This document shows, in pieces, positions 9,859 through 17,041 of a DNA stretch of 64,000 nt. Within the stretch, counting starts at the first letter, position 1. Every line of letters begins with the position of its first letter. The translations under genes were made by a program, and so were the position numbers. Source of the DNA: Planctomycetaceae bacterium (lineage in GTDB: Bacteria; Planctomycetota; Planctomycetia; Planctomycetales; Planctomycetaceae); assembly GCA_017795105.1 (NCBI GenBank), contig CP051247.1, positions 806,001 through 870,000 on the forward strand. The letters are read 5' to 3'. The notes beneath the pieces were generated by a model, which saw only the letters and a program-made list of their open reading frames with translations, was not told the DNA's origin and made no database searches.

Positions 9859-11322
9859 ATGTTGCGCTCGACACGAATAACGACGATCCTGCTTGCTCTT
9901 TGTTGCTGCGCGCTCCCTCAATCGACGACGGACGCTGCCGATTCGAAGAACCGGTACAACGTGCTTTTTATCGCCGTTGATGACCTCCGTCCGGAACTCG
10001 GCTGCTATGGTGTCGAGCAGGCTCAGTCGCCGCATCTCGATCAGTTCGCCGAGTCCGCGGTCCTGTTCCGCAAGCACTACGTGCAGGTCGCGACCTGCGG
10101 AGCCTCCCGGTACGCGCTGCTGACCGGTCGCAGCCCTGCAAACTCGGGCGTTACCCGTTCGAATTCCGCCGCTTATTCCGGCAAGACTGCGTTCTCACAG
10201 GAACAACAGCCCGGTGCCCAGACGATGCCAGAACTGTTTCGTCGGTCGGGTTATCACACGTGTCTTATCGGCAAGATTTCCCACACTGCCGACGGACGTG
10301 TCTACGCTTACAACGGAACTGGCGACGGACGCGATGAACTCCCCCATGCCTGGGACGACATGGCCACGCCGCTGGGAGACTGGGAACGCGGCTGGGGCAT
10401 CTTTTTCGCCTACGCCAACGGGCGACATCGCGAAAGCGGAAAAGGTGACAAGGATCTGATGGAATTCGTCGTCGATGACGACAACGATTTGCCGGATGGG
10501 CTGATGGCTGAGACCGCCATCGAGAAGCTGCAGAACTATGCGAAGTCTGACCAGCGATTCTTCATGGGCCTCGGCTTCTTCAAGCCGCATCTCCCCTGGG
10601 TGGCTCCGGAACGGGACTGGAACGCCTTCGCCGATGCATCGATTGCCGTTCCTCAGACCGACAAAATCGATTCTCCCTTCTGGCACAAGAGTGGAGAGTT
10701 CTACAAGTACGATATGCCGTTCGAAAAGACTCACCCGCTCAGCGAAGACGCAGCCGCTCAGGCGTATCGAGCCTATCTCGCCTGCGTCCGCTACACCGAC
10801 CGCCAGATCGGCCGGGTGCTCAGCACGCTCGAGAAAACCGGGCTGGCGGAGAATACGATTGTCGTGGTCTGGGGCGATCACGGCTGGCATCTGGGTGAGC
10901 AGCAGATCTGGGGAAAGCACTCGCCGTATGAAGAAGCCAACCGCAGCGTGCTGATGATGCGCGTGCCGAATCAAAGCCGCGAGGGCATCCAATCCGACGC
11001 GTTGACGGAAACGCTGGACCTGTACCCCACTCTGGTGGACTACTGCCAGCCACGTTTTCAGAAAACCGAATTCCCACTCGATGGTCTCTCGCTGCGTCCG
11101 GTGCTCGACAGTTCCGACACCAACATCCGTGAGACCGCGCTGAGCTACTGGGGCAAAGCGGTCTCCGCTCGTTCCGATCGCTATCGCCTGATTGTTGCCG
11201 ATCCTTCAAAAGAGAACTCGCGCGTCGAACTCTACGACCTCGAGACCGATCCCCACGGTTTGAAGAACATCGCCGACAATCACCCCGAAATCGTCAAACA
11301 ACTGCGGTTGACCCTTAAGTAG
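9859..11322 (+). CDS. Secreted sulfatase, iduronate-2-sulfatase-like
   Basis: 487 aa. A signal peptide spans about residues 1-26 (LLALCCCALPQSTTDAA). The catalytic domain begins NVLFIAVDDLRPELGCYG with the metal-binding Asp pair, and the modified-cysteine motif is C80-G-A-S-R, a CxASR form rather than CxPSR. VWGDHGWHLGEQ and WGKHSPYEE match iduronate sulfatase-like enzymes. Predicted to hydrolyse sulfate esters of polysaccharides in the periplasm or outside after formylglycine conversion of Cys80. The start at 9859 is chosen for the signal peptide; the frame is open much further upstream. It is followed by kptA after 17 bases. Confidence 0.9.
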   Translation: MLRSTRITTILLALCCCALPQSTTDAADSKNRYNVLFIAVDDLRPELGCYGVEQAQSPHLDQFAESAVLFRKHYVQVATCGASRYALLTGRSPANSGVTRSNSAAYSGKTAFSQEQQPGAQTMPELFRRSGYHTCLIGKISHTADGRVYAYNGTGDGRDELPHAWDDMATPLGDWERGWGIFFAYANGRHRESGKGDKDLMEFVVDDDNDLPDGLMAETAIEKLQNYAKSDQRFFMGLGFFKPHLPWVAPERDWNAFADASIAVPQTDKIDSPFWHKSGEFYKYDMPFEKTHPLSEDAAAQAYRAYLACVRYTDRQIGRVLSTLEKTGLAENTIVVVWGDHGWHLGEQQIWGKHSPYEEANRSVLMMRVPNQSREGIQSDALTETLDLYPTLVDYCQPRFQKTEFPLDGLSLRPVLDSSDTNIRETALSYWGKAVSARSDRYRLIVADPSKENSRVELYDLETDPHGLKNIADNHPEIVKQLRLTLK

Positions 11323-11339
11323 ACTTCTCATTTCATCTC

Positions 11340-11900
11340 ATGAACAACAAAACCATCGACCTGAGAGCCGTCAGCCGCACTGTCTCCCATGCGTTGCGCC
11401 ACGAACCGTGGCTGTACGAACTCGAACTGAACGACGAAGGCTGGACGTCGATCGAGGCACTGCTTTCGGCGCTGAGGAAAGATCGCCCCGAGTGGAGTGA
11501 GCTCGATGTGGATCACCTGGCGGAGATGATCGCCACCTCCGCCAAGCGGCGGTACGAAATCCAGGGGGACCGCATCCGGGCTTTCTATGGGCACTCGCTG
11601 GAAGGCAAGCTGAAGAAGATCCCGGCGACTCCGCCCGAAGTTCTGTTTCACGGCACCAACCCGGCCGTGCTGCCCCAGATCGAAACGTCCGGACTGCTGC
11701 CGATGGCCCGGCAGTACGTGCATCTTTCAGTCGATGAAGACACGGCTCGTGAAGTCGGCCGGCGAAAGTGTAGAAAGCCGATCATCCTGAGAATTTGCAC
11801 ACGAGATGCTGCGGCGGCCGGGGTGCACTTCTACGAAGGAAACGACAAAGTCTGGCTGGCCGATGCAGTGCCGGCTGAGTTTATCGAGTCAGATTCGTAG
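11340..11900 (+). CDS. kptA: RNA 2'-phosphotransferase
   Basis: 186 aa, the usual length for bacterial KptA. Hallmarks: RAVSRTVSHALRHEPW at the N-terminus with the first catalytic Arg/His, LFHGTNPAVLPQIETSGLLP, and RQYVHLSVD, then the C-terminal FYEGNDKVWLADAVP. Tpt1/KptA removes a 2'-phosphate from RNA using NAD+, releasing ADP-ribose 1'',2''-cyclic phosphate. Its bacterial substrate is uncertain because the yeast-type tRNA ligase is usually absent. It lies 17 bases after a sulfatase stop on the same strand, so co-transcription is likely though a functional link is not obvious. Confidence 0.92.
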   Translation: MNNKTIDLRAVSRTVSHALRHEPWLYELELNDEGWTSIEALLSALRKDRPEWSELDVDHLAEMIATSAKRRYEIQGDRIRAFYGHSLEGKLKKIPATPPEVLFHGTNPAVLPQIETSGLLPMARQYVHLSVDEDTAREVGRRKCRKPIILRICTRDAAAAGVHFYEGNDKVWLADAVPAEFIESDS

Positions 11901-11920
11901 CCGCCTGGATCTCGCAATTT

Positions 11921-12541
11921 TTAGCCAACCTGGTCCGCAATCCACTTCACCAGATCACCGGCGATCTGGGACTTTGGTCCCTCCCAGTGGGCGACCGTGC
12001 GGCCGGTCTCGTCGAGGAGTTCGACCGAATTGTTCTCCGCGGCGATGGCCTCCGGACGGTTCAGGACAATCCAGTTGCAGTTCTTGCGGCGGAGTTTCTG
12101 CAGGGCGTTTTCCCGTTCGTTCTGAGCTTCGAGAGCAAAGCCAACGATCCAGCGATGCTCTTTGCACTGGCCAAGGGCGGCGAGTACGTCGTCGGTCTCG
12201 ATCATCTCCAGGAAAATCCCGTCGCCCGTTTTCGAGATCTTGCCCTTCACACGAGATTTCGGCTGGTAGTCGCAGACCGCAGCCGCGGCGATGACACCAT
12301 CGCAGGCCGGAAAGAGTTCACGGCAGGTCTGCATCATCTGCTCAGTCGATTCGACCGCATGAAACTCGCAGTCCAGGGGCGCGGGGAGCGAAACCGGGCC
12401 GCTGACAAGCACAGCTTCATGTCCCGCCTGCACAATCGCCGAGACAATGGCGTAGCCCATCCGCCCGCTGCTCGCGTTGGAGATGTAGCGAACATCGTCG
12501 ATATACTCCCGGGTCGGGCCGGCTGTGACCAGAATCCGCAT
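11921..12541 (-). CDS. coaB: Phosphopantothenate-cysteine ligase (stand-alone CoaB)
   Basis: 206 aa corresponding to only the synthetase half of the bifunctional CoaBC. It starts with ILVTAGPTREYIDDVRYISN and SSGRMG, then AAAVCDYQP, the KGKISK segment and VGFALEAQN. It joins cysteine to phosphopantothenate with CTP in coenzyme A synthesis. The decarboxylase half (CoaC) is not in the window and must be separate. Its ATG overlaps the stop of the upstream fxsA-like gene by one base (TGATG), so the two are coupled. Confidence 0.9.
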   Translation of the reverse strand: MRILVTAGPTREYIDDVRYISNASSGRMGYAIVSAIVQAGHEAVLVSGPVSLPAPLDCEFHAVESTEQMMQTCRELFPACDGVIAAAAVCDYQPKSRVKGKISKTGDGIFLEMIETDDVLAALGQCKEHRWIVGFALEAQNERENALQKLRRKNCNWIVLNRPEAIAAENNSVELLDETGRTVAHWEGPKSQIAGDLVKWIADQVG

Positions 12542-13056
12542 CAGTCAGTTTCCAGTTTTTCGTCAGAAGATTTTTTGGTGTATTCCACATCGATGATCTC
12601 ATTCCCCTGGGCATCCCGGCGGGGTTGAGACTGCTGGAACGGGTTCGCCGTTTCGTGAAACTGGCCCCCTGGTCCGCTGGTGAAGACACGAAAGGAACCG
12701 GACCGCATCAGGTACGCCTTCCCGGCAGCCCGCATCCGTGCCCGAAACGCGGGCCAGAGTAGAAGAAAGCCAGTGATGTCGGTGAGGACGCCGGGGGTAA
12801 TCAGCAGTACGCTGGCGATGAGAATCATCAGGCCGTCCATCAGCGAGTCGGTCGGCGGCTTGCCGGAACTCAGTTCGCTGCGAATTCGCTGGATGACCTC
12901 AAAGCCTTGCTGACGAGCCAGAATGGTCCCGATGACACCTGTGGCAATAATCAACCCCAGCGTCTCGAGCCAGCCCATCTCGTCGCCGAGTTTAAGCAGG
13001 ATCGCCAGTTCGACGAACGGCACGATGGTGAACAGTAACAGCAATCGCAAAAACAC
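12541..13056 (-). CDS. fxsA: FxsA family membrane protein
   Basis: 171 aa. Start MFLRLLLLFTIVPFVELAIL followed by LGLIIATGVIGTILARQQG, then MDGLMILIASVLLITPGVLTD and a GFLLLWPAFRA segment: the pattern of the FxsA/UPF0716 cytoplasmic membrane proteins with about three to four helices and a polar C-terminal tail. E. coli FxsA relieves F-plasmid exclusion of phage T7; the general role is unknown. A GGAGG-like ribosome-binding site precedes the ATG. It is the first gene of a two-gene unit with coaB. Confidence 0.88.
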   Translation of the reverse strand: MFLRLLLLFTIVPFVELAILLKLGDEMGWLETLGLIIATGVIGTILARQQGFEVIQRIRSELSSGKPPTDSLMDGLMILIASVLLITPGVLTDITGFLLLWPAFRARMRAAGKAYLMRSGSFRVFTSGPGGQFHETANPFQQSQPRRDAQGNEIIDVEYTKKSSDEKLETD

Positions 13057-13093
13057 GGGATCGCCTCCTTTGGGCGAGTTCTATTTCATTCGA

Positions 13094-14086
13094 TCAGGAC
13101 TGGCCGAGCACGGTCCCCGGCAACGTTTTCCCGTTGACGACAACGTGAACTGGCGTATCCGGATCGGAAAACTCGCGGCGAATGATCGATAATCCACGAA
13201 GTTCCCGATGCTCGTCGTCGCCCGTATGAATTTCGACGGCAGAGGTGATCGTTCCGACCGCTTTGTCGCTGGACGGGTCCTGAATGGTCGCGTTCACTAG
13301 CTGGTCCGGATTCGCATCCAGATCGATCACCTGAATTGCCCGCAGGATGCGGTTCACATGCCCGAGCGCATCAATCCTCGCAATCGGCTCCTGTCCCAGA
13401 TAGCAGCCTTTGGTGAAACTGATCGCCTGCGGCGTCCGGTCAATTTCCTGGGCCAGGTTTTCTTCCGAGAAGTCAGTTCCGTGCAGAGGAAAAACATTCA
13501 CAACGCGTAAGGCTTCGAATTGCTCCGGCGACCCGACCGGGATGTCCTGAGCCTTCAACAACGCTTCGAGATCGCCACGGACTTCATTCGGAACACGGAT
13601 CTGGTAAGCCGGCTCAGAGAGCCAGTCGACTCGCCGAATGCTGCCAGTCGTCGAAGCCAACTCGAACTCCACACAGCCGTTGACTCCGAGCTGATCGGCG
13701 TTCGCTGAAAGCGGCATCAGTTTGTCGGCGATGCCGGTCCCTGTCAGCAGGAACAACGCTCGCGAGTCCGTTGTCACACTCAGCTCGACATCTTCGGTGA
13801 TAATGTACCGATCGAGATGCGGAACCAGCGTCTCGGCCGCCCCGGCGACTGTGTCGAGCACGAGCCGGTCTTCGAGTGCAGAAACGAAAACATGCCCGGC
13901 TGCTCGACCTTTGATCGACGTGATGAACGCTTCACATCCCTGCCCCGGCTGCAGCTTCCGAATGTCGTTGGAACAGAATCCGTGCAGGAAAGTCTGACGA
14001 TCGCTGCCGTGGAGCGTGATCTCATCGCGGTCGCTCAGATCAAATGCGAAAGTCTGCTGCTGAAGTTGCTCAATCGTGACAGGCAT
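13094..14086 (-). CDS. ygfZ: Folate-binding YgfZ/GcvT-like protein
   Basis: 330 aa from MPVTIEQL; an upstream ATG at 14137 adds 17 residues. Key signature: KGCYLGQEPIARIDALG, the YgfZ motif with its conserved cysteine, plus the GcvT-like folate-binding fold before it (LHGSDRQTFLHGFCSNDI). YgfZ proteins help assemble or repair particular iron-sulfur enzymes using tetrahydrofolate. The gene is read between a uvrA paralogue upstream and fxsA downstream, all on the minus strand, with 37 bases to fxsA and 85 to uvrA, so a shared transcript is possible. Confidence 0.88.
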   Translation of the reverse strand: MPVTIEQLQQQTFAFDLSDRDEITLHGSDRQTFLHGFCSNDIRKLQPGQGCEAFITSIKGRAAGHVFVSALEDRLVLDTVAGAAETLVPHLDRYIITEDVELSVTTDSRALFLLTGTGIADKLMPLSANADQLGVNGCVEFELASTTGSIRRVDWLSEPAYQIRVPNEVRGDLEALLKAQDIPVGSPEQFEALRVVNVFPLHGTDFSEENLAQEIDRTPQAISFTKGCYLGQEPIARIDALGHVNRILRAIQVIDLDANPDQLVNATIQDPSSDKAVGTITSAVEIHTGDDEHRELRGLSIIRREFSDPDTPVHVVVNGKTLPGTVLGQS

Positions 14087-14171
14087 TGGTTCTTTCAGTT
14101 GTTGGTGAATTCGTTGTTCGCGGTGTAGGGCCTTCATGCATCATGGAATCGTTACCGATTCCCGCTCGGTG

Positions 14172-16676
14172 TCAATTTGACGATCCGGACAGTTCGGGGA
14201 TTCCGCAGTACAGAATCTTCCCGCCTTCCGCTCCGGCTCCGGGGCCGAGTTCGATGTGCCAGTCGGCTGCGGCGAGCATCAGCGGATGATGCTCGACCAC
14301 GATGACGGTATTGCCCCGTTCCTGCAACGTCCGCAACGTCTGGATGAACAGAGAGACATCGGCCCAATGAAGTCCGCTTGTCGGCTCGTCCAGAATGTAA
14401 ACGCCGTTCCGGAGTTCTTCCGAGAGTGCCCGGGCCAGTTTCGTTCGTTGGGCTTCTCCGCCGGAAAGTGTACTCGCCGGCTGTCCGAGCTTCAGGTAGT
14501 CGATGCCGATGTCTCGGTAGGGACGCAGACACCGCTGGATCGATTCGACCTCGGACCAGAAGTCGAGTGCATCGGCGACAGTCATCTCGAGGAGATCATA
14601 AAGCGACTGCCCGCGATACTTCACCGCCAGCGTCTGAGCGTTGAAGCGGCGGCCGTGACATTCCGGACATTTCAGCAGTTCCTGCTGGACAAGGTGATGC
14701 CGCGTGCGGATCTCCCCTGCTCCACCGCAGTACGAGCAGGTGCCTTCGGAGGTGTTGAAACTGAATCGCCGATCGTCGAAGCCTCGCAGCTTTGCGAGCC
14801 GCGTGCGGGCAAGCATCCCTCGGATTTGATCCCACGCCCCGGAAAATGTTGCCGGGCAGGACCTCAGATTTCCGCCCGGTGGCGACTGATCGACAATCGC
14901 GGCTCGCTGCAGTTTGCCATCGAAGTGAAGTGAACCGAGTTGATCGTCAGAGGCTTCCGTCTTCTCCTCCAGCAGTGCCCGCTTCAGCAAAACGGCCAGA
15001 GAATCAAGAATCAGCGAACTCTTCCCGGAACCGCTCACCCCGGTCACAACCGTCAGGGTGCCGAGCGGGATTTCAATCGAAACATCATCGAGGTTATGCA
15101 ACCGGACATGTTCGAGTCGGAGGCGACCGCGATCGGCTTTCGAAGAACGATCGAGCTTCGGTTGCTGGTCGAATTCACCATTGAGAGCGAGTGCAGTGGG
15201 AGTGCTGCCAGTACTCAGTTCGGAAAGTGGTCCACTGAAAACAAGCTGCCCGCCACGCGTTCCGCCTCCGGGACCGAATTCCAGAAGATGGTCGGCGGCT
15301 CGGATGGCATCGAGCGAATGCTCGACACAGATCACCGTGTTACCGCTGAGAGTCAACTGACGTAATTGCTCCAGCAAACGCTCGGCGTCCCGGGAGTGCA
15401 GCCCAGCAGTCGGCTCGTCGAGGATGAAGCAGCTTCCGTGCAGTTGTGTGCCGAGACAGCGGGCCAGTCGCACCCGCTGGACTTCCCCGCCCGCCAGAGT
15501 TTCGGCACTGCGATCGAGGGAAAGATAGCCGACTCCAAGATCGACAAGCGATTGCAGGCGAAACGAAAGCGGAGCCGCAAGGCGCTCGATCACGGTTTCC
15601 TCCCGCTGTCCGACCGACAGTTCAGCGAAACGCTTTACCCAGTCGGCGGCTTCGGAAACACGCAGGCTCAACAGCCCTGGCAATGTCGTTTCGGCGACCT
15701 GGACGTTTCGAGAGACGGGGTTGAGCCGCGTTCCCGAACACGCGGAACAGGGAACTCCGTCCGATTCGTTGCTCTGCTCTTCGTCTTCCTTCTTCGCACT
15801 GGCATCCTGTCGTCCGGTGCCCTCGCAGATCGAGCAGGCCCCGTGAGCCGAGTGCCAGCTGAACGATCGCGGCTCCAGCGGAGCGAGCGCCTGACCGCAG
15901 GAGGGGCAATTCAGGTCGCGATGGTAAACGTAATCAACGTACTCGCCATTCTCGTCGACCATGGCGATACAGCCTCCGTCACCAAGCTTTAGAGCCTGTT
16001 CGACGGAATCGGTCAGCCGCTGGCGAATCTCCGGCTTGAGAATGAGACGATCGACCACCACATCGATATCGTGCGGTTTGGTCTTTGCGAGCGGGGGCTC
16101 TTCGGCGAATTCGACGATATGGCCATCGACGCGAGCCCGCACGAAGCCTTCCCGGCTGATCCGCTGGAACAGCTCTTCATGCGTCCCCTTCTTTCCCCGG
16201 ACAACGGGAGCGAGCAACTGAACTTTGGAACGTTCGGGCAGTTCGAGAATGCGGCTGATGATCTGATCGCGAGTCTGCGAGCGGACCGGAACCTGACAAT
16301 CGGGACAGAAAACGGTTCCGACCTGGCTGTAAAGAAGGCGAAGATAATCGAGCAACTCGGTCATCGTCGCCACAGTACTTCGCGAAGAGACGTGGGGGCG
16401 CTGCTGGGGTACGGAAATGACCGGCGAAAGACCAGTAATCTCATCGACTTCGCCCCGCGGAAGCGAGGTCGACAGCCCGGCGGCGTGCCCCGCGAGCGTG
16501 CCGAGGAATCGTCGCTGCCCTTCTGCAAACAGGGTCTCAAAGACGAGGGAACTCTTGCCAGATCCACTGACGCCGGTCACGACCGTGAACCGACCATGGG
16601 GAATTTCGACATCGACGCCCTGCAGATTGTGGGTGCGAGCGTTTCTGATCCTGATCGAGCGATGTGAAGCGGTAAT
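14172..16676 (-). CDS. Compact UvrA paralogue (excinuclease ABC subunit A-like)
   Basis: 834 aa if translation starts at ATT (16676). The first recognisable ATG/GTG-type start (GTG, 16580) would cut off the N-terminal strand before Walker A. Two ABC modules are present: GVSGSGKSS twice, signature LDRSAETLAGGEVQRVRLA, Walker B CFILDEPTAGLH, second signature LSGGEAQRTKLA. The UvrB-binding segment (about FQRISREGFVRARVDGH) and zinc knuckles CPSC...CSIC, CSAC and CSYC...CPEC are retained. A linker KKEDEEQSNESD replaces roughly 100 residues found between the second and third knuckle of normal UvrA (about 940 aa). Likely a DNA-damage sensing ATPase; whether it is the main UvrA or a second copy cannot be told. 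Confidence 0.88.
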   Translation of the reverse strand: MTASHRSIRIRNARTHNLQGVDVEIPHGRFTVVTGVSGSGKSSLVFETLFAEGQRRFLGTLAGHAAGLSTSLPRGEVDEITGLSPVISVPQQRPHVSSRSTVATMTELLDYLRLLYSQVGTVFCPDCQVPVRSQTRDQIISRILELPERSKVQLLAPVVRGKKGTHEELFQRISREGFVRARVDGHIVEFAEEPPLAKTKPHDIDVVVDRLILKPEIRQRLTDSVEQALKLGDGGCIAMVDENGEYVDYVYHRDLNCPSCGQALAPLEPRSFSWHSAHGACSICEGTGRQDASAKKEDEEQSNESDGVPCSACSGTRLNPVSRNVQVAETTLPGLLSLRVSEAADWVKRFAELSVGQREETVIERLAAPLSFRLQSLVDLGVGYLSLDRSAETLAGGEVQRVRLARCLGTQLHGSCFILDEPTAGLHSRDAERLLEQLRQLTLSGNTVICVEHSLDAIRAADHLLEFGPGGGTRGGQLVFSGPLSELSTGSTPTALALNGEFDQQPKLDRSSKADRGRLRLEHVRLHNLDDVSIEIPLGTLTVVTGVSGSGKSSLILDSLAVLLKRALLEEKTEASDDQLGSLHFDGKLQRAAIVDQSPPGGNLRSCPATFSGAWDQIRGMLARTRLAKLRGFDDRRFSFNTSEGTCSYCGGAGEIRTRHHLVQQELLKCPECHGRRFNAQTLAVKYRGQSLYDLLEMTVADALDFWSEVESIQRCLRPYRDIGIDYLKLGQPASTLSGGEAQRTKLARALSEELRNGVYILDEPTSGLHWADVSLFIQTLRTLQERGNTVIVVEHHPLMLAAADWHIELGPGAGAEGGKILYCGIPELSGSSN

Positions 16677-17041
16677 GACGAATCCTTTCCGGGTGGTAGT
16701 CTCCGCCTGATCTTAGCAGTCCTTTTCCACAGCGTTAATCGTCTGCGGGCGGAATTCAAATCAGTCTCTCCGGATCGTCCCGGCCTCGTTTTCAAAGGAA
16801 CAATCTGCTATCCTGCGGCGAGGCTGACAGGCATTTCGACCGACATCGAACCGCGCGTTCGATCAGATCTGGCTTGCACGTCTGTCCCGTTCCAACTATT
16901 GATTCATCACGAAAAATCCAGCAGGCTCGGCAGCCATCCGAACTTCGTTTCTTCCGCACTAACCTGCGGCGGCGATTCGGGATCGGCGCCCCTTCGCTTT
17001 GAGATCCAATCGCATTCGTTGACAACCAGGAAATCCGAAGT
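16677..17041. other. Intergenic region, divergent promoters expected
   Basis: 365 bases between the divergent uvrA-like and SEC-C/TPR genes. Apart from the ribosome-binding site of the uvrA-like gene I see no coding frame with support, repeat or RNA. Confidence 0.4.
16683..16690 (-). promoter_or_regulatory. Ribosome-binding site supporting an ATT start
   Basis: On the minus strand GGAAAGGA lies six bases before the ATT codon at 16676-16674, in the uvrA-like frame. No ATG, GTG or TTG occurs in that frame between the upstream stop and this codon, and the codons between ATT and the Walker A motif read as good UvrA sequence (RIRNARTHNLQGVDVEIP). Confidence 0.6.
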
